Below, one piece after another: positions 7,363 through 15,587 of a stretch of DNA of 25,256 bases. The translations under genes were made by a program, and so were the position numbers. The notes beneath the pieces are model-generated. The model saw nothing but the letters and a program-made list of their open reading frames with translations. It was not told the DNA's origin and ran no database searches. Source of the stretch: a virus. The DNA lies in the IMG/VR virus record IMGVR_UViG_3300033150_001437, positions 1-25,256 of that record, one strand, 5' to 3'. The first letter of the stretch is position 1; each line of letters begins with the position of its first letter.

Positions 7363-8046
7363 TTACACCTCAAACTTAACGATAGTCAGATCCGCCATAC
7401 TAATGGCGGTGTCCCGAACGACCTCGTCGTTCTTCAAATAGCGACGGACTATATTCGTCACGACGGATGCGACCATAAAGCCGACATCGATTATGGATCT
7501 GGCTGTACAAGACTGCTCCGACCCTTCTGCGTTAGAGAAAAGATTCTTTTCATACCACTTATGGTGCATCGCATCGTTGATAGGTCGAATAGCTAAAATC
7601 CGAATGGTCTCTCCGCCGATCCTACCATCAATATAAAGCGGAACGAAAATGTTCTTCTTAACGTGTTCCCAGATTTCCTTGCGGCCGGCGTGTTCATGTT
7701 CTTCATCTTTTCCCATGCTGTCAACTGCCGCTATCACAATACCGTTCAAAACATCATCGGTTGACCAAAACCGATTCATAGCCTCCACTTTAGTACCTGT
7801 CAACTCCTCAATTATGTCCGCGAGCGCCTCAACCTTTGACCTTCCTACGTCAGACAACTTGAAAAACTGATTGGGAACGTTGTGCTCTTCAACTACATCG
7901 CCATCCCAAACGGTTATCCTCGCCAGCCCCAACTTTGCCAACGCAATTGCAGTAAAAGAACCAATGCCGCCCGCTCCTATAACATGAACGTTAACATCTT
8001 CATAATCTAAAGGATTGAAAATATCAACCTGTCTGCGAAACTCCAT
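7363..8046 (-). CDS. E1-like (ThiF/MoeB superfamily) Ubl-activating enzyme
   Basis: A 227-residue adenylating enzyme. HVIGAGGIGS near residues 21-30 is the nucleotide-binding Rossmann loop. VWDGD near 46-50 supplies the ribose-binding acid, and EEHNVPNQFF with SKVEAL matches the region after it. AAVDSMGKD near 106-114 is the second acidic motif. SEQSCTARSI places Cys180 where E1-like proteins carry the catalytic thioester cysteine. Such enzymes adenylate the C-terminal glycine of a Ubl and pass it to E2. I chose the ATG at 8046, which has GGAGG six bases upstream, over the GTG one codon earlier. It overlaps the end of the E2 gene by 23 bases, so the two are translationally coupled. It has only a single catalytic domain and no extra Ubl-fold domain. 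Confidence 0.87.
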   Translation of the reverse strand: MEFRRQVDIFNPLDYEDVNVHVIGAGGIGSFTAIALAKLGLARITVWDGDVVEEHNVPNQFFKLSDVGRSKVEALADIIEELTGTKVEAMNRFWSTDDVLNGIVIAAVDSMGKDEEHEHAGRKEIWEHVKKNIFVPLYIDGRIGGETIRILAIRPINDAMHHKWYEKNLFSNAEGSEQSCTARSIIDVGFMVASVVTNIVRRYLKNDEVVRDTAISMADLTIVKFEV

Positions 8047-9448
8047 CACTTTCCTCCTTTATAGGTTTAACGCCCCATCGCTCCGCCAGGCTCTCGACTG
8101 ACGTGAAGCGATCATCATCGTTATAAGAATTCAAGAAATTCCAAATGACCTGAATTAACACCGTCCAATTCCAATCCGCCCACAACTTATACACCCCTTC
8201 CTTAATATCGCCCCAACAAACACTTTCACCACTATCTGTCACATGAGGATGCGTATAACTTGTATTCTGATGGTCTAAATTAACAAGATGAATATCTGCG
8301 GTTGAGGAAGATGAAAGAGAAATGCAGATCCGAAACCGACCGAGAGGATAAATCATCCCATTGTATCGAATCCTAGCCTCTGTTGTATCAAATTCCAACC
8401 AAGAATTGCAAAACCCAATTCGTTCGATAAACGGAAAAGACGCTATTTCCTGTAACTGAGTCTCGACATCCTTACGAATGACCGCTCTGCGATCCGCAGT
8501 TGCCTTAGCCAACGCTTCCTTCTCCTTAGATATTGCTGCTGAAATAGAAATCATCGAATGTATCGTCTTGTCTACCTCCCTTTTTATTCCATTTAAGGGC
8601 GGAATCTGTGCAATGAAACTGTCGACTCCGGCCTGAAAGGCTTGCTCATACGAATCTGGAGAGCCTGCGAAAAGCTCCGCTATTCTTCGAAACTGTCTGG
8701 CGCGTTGTCGTTTTTCCTGCGGATCATCGACCTTCTCTGATTTTAGCTTATTCAGCTCATCCAACACAAACTTAGCGGAAAAATAGGCGGACACTGCCAT
8801 TTTGAACTCTTTCTGTTTCTCATCAAAAGCGGCTGCCAAAACCGAAATCTTATCCCTCAACCCCCGCTCTATTCGACCGGACTGTGAAATCAACCTATCC
8901 GTAACTGCGTCGACCACCCTTGGTTCCACACTTGTAATCAAAATGCGCTGACGAGCCTGCTCCTCCGCCTTTCTCAATTTTTCCATCCTATTTGATTGAG
9001 CTGCGGAACGAACGTTGGGAACCGAAACTGACCGCAACCTACCATGCTCATCCACTCGCAGCTCTGTCTGAACTTCTTCTGGTTCGAGTATCGGGTACCT
9101 ACGAAAAGCTGCCTGAATCCGTCGTTGAACTTCACTAACCTCAATCCGCATCTCATCCAATACTGCCTGAACCCTATTTAAAGTCTCGGATGACAATCGA
9201 GTCTCTGAACCGGTATCTTCCGTAACTGATTGACCTTGAATCTGATGCCACTGCCAACCTTTCTCCTGACAAATATCTCTTATAATATTAAAAGACTCAG
9301 GATGAACACAAATATTGCCATCCTGATCCACGAATCCCAAAAAAGAACGATTACGAACTGATGCTAAGACGGTGGAGGCAGGAACAACTTCGCCACCCGC
9401 TGTCTTAACGACCCCCACCGCCCAAGAAGCATCAAGAAGGAACCGCAT
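8024..9448 (-). CDS. E2-like (UBC-fold) conjugating enzyme with long N-terminal extension
   Basis: A 474-residue protein. The last 130 residues carry an E2-like motif: YTHPHV at 398-403 stands for the family HPN turn, and SGESVCWGDI contains Cys411, the candidate thioester cysteine, followed by tryptophans in YKLWADWNWTVLIQVIW like the W after the active site of E2s. The first 75 residues form a small unknown domain (LLDASWAVGVVK, GFVDQDGNICVHPESF). Residues about 85-330 are mostly charged helix, probably coiled coil. Ordinary E2s are about 150 residues, so about 340 residues here are extra and may bind substrate or replace an E3. It starts 3 bases after the Ubl stop and overlaps the E1 gene. 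The E2 call rests on the Cys motif and the E1/Ubl/JAB neighbours. Confidence 0.8.
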   Translation of the reverse strand: MRFLLDASWAVGVVKTAGGEVVPASTVLASVRNRSFLGFVDQDGNICVHPESFNIIRDICQEKGWQWHQIQGQSVTEDTGSETRLSSETLNRVQAVLDEMRIEVSEVQRRIQAAFRRYPILEPEEVQTELRVDEHGRLRSVSVPNVRSAAQSNRMEKLRKAEEQARQRILITSVEPRVVDAVTDRLISQSGRIERGLRDKISVLAAAFDEKQKEFKMAVSAYFSAKFVLDELNKLKSEKVDDPQEKRQRARQFRRIAELFAGSPDSYEQAFQAGVDSFIAQIPPLNGIKREVDKTIHSMISISAAISKEKEALAKATADRRAVIRKDVETQLQEIASFPFIERIGFCNSWLEFDTTEARIRYNGMIYPLGRFRICISLSSSSTADIHLVNLDHQNTSYTHPHVTDSGESVCWGDIKEGVYKLWADWNWTVLIQVIWNFLNSYNDDDRFTSVESLAERWGVKPIKEESDGVSQTG

Positions 9449-9451
9449 CCT

Positions 9452-9685
9452 TCACCCCGCTACAATAGAATCGACTAAAACCAAACCGTCTCCGGGTTTA
9501 ACTATCGCTGCTTCATCGACCTGCTGACCGTTAAGGAAATACTGCTCTGCTCCACCCTCCAAAATGCCGCGCTCGATTAAAGTCTGAATAGACACTCCTT
9601 CCGGTTCCTCAATCACGACGGTTTTAGGTGGACGGCCTAAATGTAGAACCCTTATGCCTTCATTCGCTATCGCATTTTCTGACAT
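9452..9685 (-). CDS. Ubiquitin-like beta-grasp protein (ThiS/MoaD type)
   Basis: A 77-residue protein with the ThiS/MoaD/Ubl pattern. Strands RVLHLGR and KTVVIEE come first, then a helix VSIQTLIERG and the turn YFLNGQQVD like the fvNG.xv segment of ThiS, then VKPGDGLVLVDSIVAG. The chain ends in Ala-Gly with the stop codon directly after, so the terminal glycine is ready for adenylation without proteolytic processing. AAGGAGG lies at 9692-9698, six bases before the ATG. It is the first gene of the Ubl-E2-E1-JAB block. In function it would be the tag that E1 and E2 attach to lysines of targets. A sulfur-carrier role is possible but unlikely given the E2 gene. Confidence 0.87.
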   Translation of the reverse strand: MSENAIANEGIRVLHLGRPPKTVVIEEPEGVSIQTLIERGILEGGAEQYFLNGQQVDEAAIVKPGDGLVLVDSIVAG

Positions 9686-9714
9686 TTAAAACCTCCTTAT
9701 TAAAATCTCACTAT

Positions 9715-10005
9715 CTATATTGTCACATTCTCTAAATTTTCACAGCTCTTAATAGACTCATAAAGTTTCTGTGCGTCGTCCTCCAACATCTGTTTACCAT
9801 ATCTAAGAATCAACTCCTTCTGCGTCTCCGCAAAAGACGAACCCTTCTCGGCGTCCCAGTACTCTAAAACTCGCTCCATACCTATCGTCATGGCTACCAC
9901 TAAAGGCTCGAGATCGGCTTCAAACTTCGAATCTGCCACCCTAAGCTGTTGAGTTAGCTGGTAAAGAAGCATTCGAAAGTAAACCGCTTTTTCGTAAAAA
10001 TTCAT
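9715..10005 (-). CDS. Hypothetical helical protein upstream of the Ubl gene
   Basis: A 96-residue, mainly helical, acidic protein (MNFYEKAVYFRMLLYQLTQQ at the start, then YWDAEKGSSFAETQKELILR). I recognise no family. I chose the ATG at 10005, with GAGGAG at 10016-10021, over the TTG at 10023. It overlaps the end of the 9941-10549 gene by 65 bases in another frame. The spacing of about 30 bases to the Ubl gene places it in the same transcript, so it could be a helper or a target of the conjugation system. This is inference only. Confidence 0.6.
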   Translation of the reverse strand: MNFYEKAVYFRMLLYQLTQQLRVADSKFEADLEPLVVAMTIGMERVLEYWDAEKGSSFAETQKELILRYGKQMLEDDAQKLYESIKSCENLENVTI

Positions 10006-10549
10006 CGACTTTACTCTCCTCAAACATTAAAGTTGGTGGAGTCTTATGTATGACACGCCGAAGATACGATTTAAACTCTAAAAAATCTGAGTCGGTTCTA
10101 ACTTCGAAAAGTTTTCTGCCGACCACCCTCGAAACCGCTCCGAACATTGAACAGTAAAGATAGCTGTCTGCGCCTACCAACGCATTTGAAGACGGTCTTA
10201 CCATTCTGAAATACAACATAGGACAGCTTTTGCAGTCCAACCCATGACTCATACAAAACCCACACCACGGATCTGATGATGGAAAAAAGAAAAGACTGAA
10301 AAAGGAATGAACAAACCGGCGACCGTTGACTGTCTTGATTCTGCACGCTCTATTTAGAACTAACCAGCGAATAGAATCCAGCCACAACGCTGCATCATAC
10401 GCACGACGTGGATCTCCGGGATACAGCACTAGCGCATCTACTGCTGCACCATACGCTTTCAGAAAAACATCAAAACAAACATCATTAAGATGAACCGAAA
10501 AAACTTCCGCCGCAGCCGCAACATTTACCAACGACTCATCCAATACCAT
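9941..10549 (-). CDS. Hypothetical protein with internal Cys cluster
   Basis: A 202-residue protein of unknown family. A Cys cluster CGFCMSHGLDCKSC in the middle (about 98-111) has the spacing of a zinc or iron-sulfur site. The rest is mixed hydrophobic and charged (VCFDVFLKAYGAAVDALVLY; YLYCSMFGAVSRVVGRKLFE). The 3' end overlaps the next gene by 65 bases, more than elsewhere in this window. TGACAATTAA and GGTGGAGG precede the ATG. Its place between a ParB-like gene and the Ubl cassette suggests common expression. Confidence 0.6.
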   Translation of the reverse strand: MVLDESLVNVAAAAEVFSVHLNDVCFDVFLKAYGAAVDALVLYPGDPRRAYDAALWLDSIRWLVLNRACRIKTVNGRRFVHSFFSLFFFPSSDPWCGFCMSHGLDCKSCPMLYFRMVRPSSNALVGADSYLYCSMFGAVSRVVGRKLFEVRTDSDFLEFKSYLRRVIHKTPPTLMFEESKVDEFLRKSGLLSNASLPANSTA

Positions 10550-10566
10550 TTCTTACCTCCACCTTC

Positions 10567-10576
10567 TTAATTGTCA
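10567..10576 (-). repeat. TGACAATTAA motif, copy 1
   Basis: TGACAATTAA on the minus strand, followed by GAAGGTGGAGG, sits 17 bases before the ATG of the 9941-10549 gene. The same ten bases recur at 17766-17775 and 22588-22597, all on the coding strand and close to start codons. Confidence 0.5.
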
Positions 10577-10590
10577 CGGAGCTAAAATCT

Positions 10591-11232
10591 TCACTTCTTC
10601 GTTTTTATTTCGAAATTGGATCCCTCATACTTCATACAAAGACTCAAAAAATCTGCCTCCAAAGATTGGCGTTGTGTTTCCAGAACCGACATAGGACACG
10701 TGAAGACCACCTCACAGCGGCGGTGGTCGTCGTTCGATGTGGATGCAGGCTGCGGCACATGCGGCGCCTCGAAAACGTCGCTATCCGCCTCTCTCCACCT
10801 TAAAAGATCTTCCAAATATGCTGGATCCCAACCGACCAAATACTCCTTCTGTTGTGATGTGGCTTCCAAGTACCAATTAATCAACTCATCATAATCCCAA
10901 GAGGCTTCCTCGGCTATCCTGCCTTCCGAAAGAATATAAGTCATGTACTCTTCCGCGCTAAGATTAACTCGAACGCATTTAATCTTATCAAGATTTAAAA
11001 CTTTCGCCGCTTCCAACCGACAATATCCGCCCAAAAGAGTATTATCTGCTGAAACTATACACGGATCCACGAACCCATAACGTCGAATTGACTCGACCAT
11101 ATGATCAACCTGGTCTTTGGGATGAATTTTTGGATTTCTCAGCAATTTAAGATCCTTTATAGAAATCCATTCTATTTCATTAAAATGTTCACGCAACTGC
11201 TCCTCCAATCTGTTTGATAGTTGAAACTCCAT
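10591..11232 (-). CDS. ParB-like protein, divergent third copy
   Basis: A 213-residue protein with a ParB N-terminal-type domain: WISIKDLKLLRNPK (NPK at 33-35), VESIRRYGFVDPCIV, and GGYCRLEAAKVLNLDKIKCV at 68-87 with YCR where ParB has HRR. LSAEEYMTYIL and EEASWDYDELINWYLE follow, as in the short ParB-like domains often fused to or found beside phage DNA methylases. It differs clearly from the tandem pair at 2644-4288, which share GGGNMRYR. It overlaps the SbcC-like gene by 44 bases. Whether it acts as a DNA-binding CTPase, a nuclease or a modification cofactor cannot be said. Confidence 0.75.
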   Translation of the reverse strand: MEFQLSNRLEEQLREHFNEIEWISIKDLKLLRNPKIHPKDQVDHMVESIRRYGFVDPCIVSADNTLLGGYCRLEAAKVLNLDKIKCVRVNLSAEEYMTYILSEGRIAEEASWDYDELINWYLEATSQQKEYLVGWDPAYLEDLLRWREADSDVFEAPHVPQPASTSNDDHRRCEVVFTCPMSVLETQRQSLEADFLSLCMKYEGSNFEIKTKK

Positions 11233-13015
11233 CCTTGCTCTTAAACACCCTTATCTCACCGTCGAAATCACCGATTAGAAAATTATGCGAAATAACATAC
11301 ACACCCCGCTCCTCTGCCCTGCTCTTTAACAAACTCAAAAGCCGCTCTGAACCAGAATCATCTAAATTCTCAAACACCTCGTCGAAAATTTGAATGTTCG
11401 TATCCACTCCGGTCTGATACGAAATTAAATCATGAAGAGCGAGAAGAACGATAACATCTATCTTGCGTTTCTCGCCGCCTGAGCTTTGTGAATACTCCAC
11501 GCCGGACAAAGAAGACGTTTCGACCACAAACCGTTCTCTTGTCTCTCCCGATGAGACGGTCGTATAATTCTTAAACTCAATCCGAACCTCTCCATCCACG
11601 AGAAACTGCGAGTAATTCTCGGATGCCTGATTAAGAAACGGCAACACATTCTCCAAAACCAGCGTCCTGATTCCACGATTTGAAAACCCCACCAGCCAAA
11701 AATCTAATCCTTCGATTACTGAATCTATAACCGAAAGGCGATGGTTAATCTTCGCTTCTTTCGCTTTCAAATCATCTATCAACCTATCAATCTCCGCCTG
11801 CTCCTTCTTCTTTTCTTCCACCCTTCTTTTCTCTGCCTTCATATCTGTTAGAAGCTGCGCTTCCTCGACTTCAAGACTTCGAACCTTCTTATCTAACTTC
11901 CTCTTAATTTCTCTAAAGGCACGCAACTTTTCCTCGACCCTTCCAAACGATGCCTGAGACTCCACCAACTCGTTCTCTTTAATTCGTATCTCCTCCTCCA
12001 ACGCTCCTTGACCGGCTAGCAAAGATTCCAGACGAGACTCTGACGTTTTTCTTACTTCAACTGCCGTCTCGGAATCTATAACACGCTTACAGACCGCACA
12101 AGGCTTACCTACTACCTTTTTCCATTGCGCCAACTCTTCACGAAGATTATTTATCTCTTTTTGATTAGCCCTTAACTTAGCCGCTATCGAAGAACACTCC
12201 GCCTTTAACGCCGCTACGAATCCGGATCTTTCAAAAACCTCCGCCTCAATCTTCTCCATGGCATCTTCGACTTCCTCAACCTTTTTCTTCAAATTGGACA
12301 ACTCCTTTCGAACTCTCTCTAACTCCTTCTTATGATTAGAATGCGACGGTGACTTGTTAAAAAGATTTTTTCGTCGAGCCTCCAACGCTTCAATATCACT
12401 CCTTAAATGATAAAGTTCCAACTCCAACGATGACTTTTCCGTTAAATACTCCTTCTTAGTCTCGAATGCCCTCTGCCTGCAATCAGCCACCCATCCGAGT
12501 GCCAAAATTTCATCGAACACCTTCTTTTTCTCCGCATCGGTTGCCTGAACAAATCTTGACGGCAACCCCTGACCGTAACAAACGGCATTCTTAAAAATAT
12601 CGAATGAAAACCCCAACTCGCTCACTATTCTAGCGTTTGTTTCTACCTGTTTTGAACCGGTGAGATCCACGTCTCTGGTTATATTACGAAACTCCACCGA
12701 ATTTTCGCGGACAGGATGATTTCTAGTTCGATAAACCTGAAACTCTTCCTCGCCTTTCTGAAAAATAACCGATACCTCACAATAATCCGCTCCTCTGCGA
12801 ATCACCGAATCCGGCGACACTCCTCTAAGAGTCTTACCGAACAGCGCGAAGACCAGACACTCCGCTATCGAAGACTTTCCCGCTCCATTAGAAGACGCTA
12901 TCGCACTCTCCACTTCGCCCAAAATCAAATACAACCCTTTATCATTAAACTTAAAATCGAGCCGCTCGAACGACATAAAATTCTTCGCTTCGACCTTCAA
13001 AAACCTAACTTTCAT
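11189..13015 (-). CDS. sbcC: SbcC/Rad50-like recombination ATPase (T4 gp46 type)
   Basis: A 608-residue SMC-like ATPase that works with the Mre11/SbcD nuclease in resecting double-strand ends and fuelling recombination-dependent replication. Walker A SNGAGKSS lies at 42-49. Long coiled-coil arms (about 185-430) meet at a zinc hook CAVC (306-309). The ABC signature SSGGEK is at 511-516 and Walker B IQIFDEVFENLD at 541-552, followed by SHNFL with the switch His577. The length matches phage gp46 proteins, shorter than cellular SbcC. It overlaps the SbcD gene by 11 bases, as usual for this pair. Confidence 0.92.
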   Translation of the reverse strand: MKVRFLKVEAKNFMSFERLDFKFNDKGLYLILGEVESAIASSNGAGKSSIAECLVFALFGKTLRGVSPDSVIRRGADYCEVSVIFQKGEEEFQVYRTRNHPVRENSVEFRNITRDVDLTGSKQVETNARIVSELGFSFDIFKNAVCYGQGLPSRFVQATDAEKKKVFDEILALGWVADCRQRAFETKKEYLTEKSSLELELYHLRSDIEALEARRKNLFNKSPSHSNHKKELERVRKELSNLKKKVEEVEDAMEKIEAEVFERSGFVAALKAECSSIAAKLRANQKEINNLREELAQWKKVVGKPCAVCKRVIDSETAVEVRKTSESRLESLLAGQGALEEEIRIKENELVESQASFGRVEEKLRAFREIKRKLDKKVRSLEVEEAQLLTDMKAEKRRVEEKKKEQAEIDRLIDDLKAKEAKINHRLSVIDSVIEGLDFWLVGFSNRGIRTLVLENVLPFLNQASENYSQFLVDGEVRIEFKNYTTVSSGETRERFVVETSSLSGVEYSQSSGGEKRKIDVIVLLALHDLISYQTGVDTNIQIFDEVFENLDDSGSERLLSLLKSRAEERGVYVISHNFLIGDFDGEIRVFKSKDGVSTIKQIGGAVA

Positions 13016-14117
13016 CCCAGATCTCCTCCAACGCCTTCCTCTCGATCTCCGTTAACGCCAACCTAGATGTGGACTCGAACAACACCTGGCCCGTCCTGGA
13101 AAACTTAACCCGATCCTCCTCGTGATCCACCGTCCGCTTAACGTACTTATCAATCAGCTCTTTTGGACTATCGAGTAAAAACAAAGAAGACGGATCAACA
13201 TTCACTTCCTTTGCCGATTTAGCCACTACGAACCGCACATTCTCCGGCATTTCTGCTGGAAGCGCATCTGGAAAAATGCGATAATAATCTTTATCATTAA
13301 ACTCTACCTCATCTGCCCGATCCCTAACAGTGATGAAAGCTGGATGTTTAAAATAAACTCTGGAAACCTTATGAGCCACACTTCTAACTCCTTCCACCTC
13401 CACAACACGAAGATCCACCCTCCACGCACTACCACCACCGCATTCATCTCCAAAATTATGAGGAATTGCCGCTCCAGGGATAAGAACGTTGTTCATCAAA
13501 AAAGGCATATGGTAATGTCCGACCACCGAAAACGCGAAATTTGCCATCAGAAAATGCGGATCGAACCCATTCTTAATCCAGAACGGCAATCCAAATTCCT
13601 CGCCTTTAACATTGCCATGTGCAACCAGAACGAACGGAGCGTCGAACTCGACATTTTTCATGCTTTCCTCCAACCACTCCTGCACCAAAGCGTCCTCTCT
13701 ATACGGAAGACAGAAAAACCCCCACGTCTCACCCTGTGAATCTTTCAACTTTACAACTTCATCCAAAAAGAAGCGTCTATTCTCCGTTTTGAAATCGCCA
13801 ACAAGCTCCCTAAAAGCTGAAAGAGCCGAATAACCAGACCTGGTTAAATCATGATTGCCCGAACAAGCTATGAACGGCTTCTTCAACTTCGCCAATATCT
13901 CCTTCGCTCTAGCCAACGAAACAACGTCGACTTTCCCTCTCTCTTCAAAAAAATCTCCTGAAAAAACTAAACAGTCAACTGAAGGATGATTTGCTAACTC
14001 GACGATCCTTTCCAACCGGCGCAATATCTCCAACCGTCTAGAATTATCTCCCTCTTTAAACGTGGCGAACATCCTAAAAGGATGAACGTGTAAATCAGAA
14101 AAAACAACGATCCTCAT
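13005..14117 (-). CDS. sbcD: SbcD/Mre11-like nuclease (T4 gp47 type)
   Basis: A 370-residue metallophosphoesterase nuclease partner of the SbcC-like protein. Metal-binding motifs appear in order: SDLHVH (Asp8, His10), SGDFFE (Asp55), SGNHD (Asn88, His89, Asp90), VAHGNVKG, and VVGHYHMPF near residue 196, which completes the two-metal site. The C-terminal third forms a capping and partner-binding region. The ATG overlaps the stop of the RuvC-like gene as ATGA, and its own end overlaps sbcC. The pair would process ends for RecA-driven strand invasion. Confidence 0.93.
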   Translation of the reverse strand: MRIVVFSDLHVHPFRMFATFKEGDNSRRLEILRRLERIVELANHPSVDCLVFSGDFFEERGKVDVVSLARAKEILAKLKKPFIACSGNHDLTRSGYSALSAFRELVGDFKTENRRFFLDEVVKLKDSQGETWGFFCLPYREDALVQEWLEESMKNVEFDAPFVLVAHGNVKGEEFGLPFWIKNGFDPHFLMANFAFSVVGHYHMPFLMNNVLIPGAAIPHNFGDECGGGSAWRVDLRVVEVEGVRSVAHKVSRVYFKHPAFITVRDRADEVEFNDKDYYRIFPDALPAEMPENVRFVVAKSAKEVNVDPSSLFLLDSPKELIDKYVKRTVDHEEDRVKFSRTGQVLFESTSRLALTEIERKALEEIWDES

Positions 14118-14599
14118 CCGTACCTCTCCTCTGCCATCTTCAAAAGAAAAAGAGCATCCGCCTCGTTGTGATTTTCTATTTTTCGGCGGAACTCTTTTTT
14201 TGCTGCTTGAAGAATCTCGACCTTAGACACATTTCCCTTCCCGACAACGAACTTTTTCAACTCCGACGGAGTGACTGCAAAATAATTCACACCCATCCGG
14301 TCACATTCTTCCAAGACTCGTGTCGACATACCGTACAACACCTCATAGGCTGGCCCACTTTTTAGCTCATAAGGCTTCTCATAGACAACGAGTGAAACCT
14401 TTTTCTTTTTCAAAAAATCCAAAAACCAAACGCGAAAATTAAGAAAAATCATCCCTCTAGAATCGCCTCGCCGCAGCGAAAAATCCTCAACTCCGCTTTC
14501 TCTGGTCTTGCCGTCTGAAAAAGCCCAACCTGTTTGCAGACCCAGATCAAGAGCGAGAATTCTAGTCCGACTCCTTCTCTTCTTCCGTTGCGGAACCAT
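14114..14599 (-). CDS. ruvC: RuvC-like Holliday junction resolvase
   Basis: A 161-residue RNase H-fold protein. ILALDLGLQTGWA (Asp18) is the first catalytic strand, VVYEKPYELKSG holds the second acid, and HNEADALFLLKMAEE near the end gives the last acidic pair. TPSELKKFVVGKGNVSK is the typical RuvC middle segment. Such enzymes cut four-way junctions made in recombination, which is needed before packaging branched phage DNA. The ATG at 14599 has AGGAGG upstream and overlaps the end of recA by 38 bases. Another RNase H-fold nuclease is possible, but the order of motifs fits RuvC best. Confidence 0.85.
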   Translation of the reverse strand: MVPQRKKRRSRTRILALDLGLQTGWAFSDGKTRESGVEDFSLRRGDSRGMIFLNFRVWFLDFLKKKKVSLVVYEKPYELKSGPAYEVLYGMSTRVLEECDRMGVNYFAVTPSELKKFVVGKGNVSKVEILQAAKKEFRRKIENHNEADALFLLKMAEERYG

Positions 14600-15587
14600 A
14601 TTCCGATCCTCCTTCCGCTGTTAGATAAAACGACTTCTTATACGCCTCCATCATGGCATCGCCACATTCTTCCCAAACCTTTAAAAACTCCCTAGAAGTA
14701 AACCGTCTATCGCCGAACTGATAACTCCGAGAAGTTGGCCGTGTTATTATCTCCTCGTCGACCAAAAAATTCAGCAATCCGCTATGACGAGGAATGCCTC
14801 TGTTGAAAAATATCTCGAACGCGGCCTTCCGGTAAGGAATCCCTATCTTGCTCTTAGTTACCTCAAGCTCTCCTTTCACCCCAACCACACGATTACCGCT
14901 TTTCAATCTTCCCTTCTTCCGCAACACGACACGAAGCCCCGCATAATACTTAGGAGCCTTGCCGCCCGCTGTGTGTGTCTTTTCTCCAAACATTACGCCT
15001 ATCTTATCCCGCAGTTGATTTACGAACACCACTGCGACCCTTGTGTCGGCTATCAAATTTGTGAGGCGACGAAGACATTTCGAGATAGCTCGTGCACGAA
15101 GAGCGACCGCGGGACGAATCAGGTCCATTGACTTCTCCTCGTACGCTATGCTGGCCTCCAACGAATCCTTAACATAAAGAATGGGAACGTCACGAAAAGA
15201 ATCCGACTCCCTCGCCTTGCGGCAAAACTTCTCCATATGGCTAAAGCCTTCTTCGAGAGAATCTGCTACGAAATAAATCAGTTTATTCAAATCTATCCCC
15301 AACACTTTGGCCCACCTAACGTCGAACGCCCGCTCCGAATCGTCCAACACCGCTATTCCACCCTGCAGCTGACACTCCTTGATAGACTGATACATAACAA
15401 GGCTCTTGCCGCTCTGCCACTCCCCTGAAATTTCTGAAATTCTAGACTCCGGCCATCCGCCGCCCATTGCCAAATCAAAGGCGACGACTCCCGTCGAAAT
15501 ACAGCGGATCTCCTCCTCTGCCCCTGAAAGATCAATTACGGAGAATTCACTACGAAGACGTTCCAAATCATCTTCAAAACTAGCCAT
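14562..15587 (-). CDS. recA: RecA/UvsX-family recombinase
   Basis: A 341-residue strand-exchange ATPase. STGVVAFDLAMGGGWPESRI is the pattern before the P-loop, GEWQSGKS is Walker A at residues 55-62, and IAVLDDSERAFD matches the RecA segment with the catalytic acid. VAVVFVNQLRDKIGVMFG and HTAGGKAPKYYAGLRVVL match the L1/L2 DNA-binding region. Its acidic tail (GSATEEEKESD) resembles cellular RecA. The ATG overlaps the stop of the ssDNA-binding protein gene as TAATG, coupling the two products that act together on single-stranded DNA. Confidence 0.93.
   Translation of the reverse strand: MASFEDDLERLRSEFSVIDLSGAEEEIRCISTGVVAFDLAMGGGWPESRISEISGEWQSGKSLVMYQSIKECQLQGGIAVLDDSERAFDVRWAKVLGIDLNKLIYFVADSLEEGFSHMEKFCRKARESDSFRDVPILYVKDSLEASIAYEEKSMDLIRPAVALRARAISKCLRRLTNLIADTRVAVVFVNQLRDKIGVMFGEKTHTAGGKAPKYYAGLRVVLRKKGRLKSGNRVVGVKGELEVTKSKIGIPYRKAAFEIFFNRGIPRHSGLLNFLVDEEIITRPTSRSYQFGDRRFTSREFLKVWEECGDAMMEAYKKSFYLTAEGGSEYGSATEEEKESD

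Noticed and set aside
7363-9448. CBASS-type Cap2/Cap3 system
   Set aside because: No cyclase or effector gene is nearby, and E1 and E2 are separate proteins with a Ubl gene, unlike the fused E1-E2 of CBASS.
5993-11232. Calling the region a true PRTRC cassette
   Set aside because: The ParB, ThiF, Ubl and JAB parts are present, but the order, spacing and extra genes differ from what I recall, and profile matches cannot be run. I describe it only as similar in parts.
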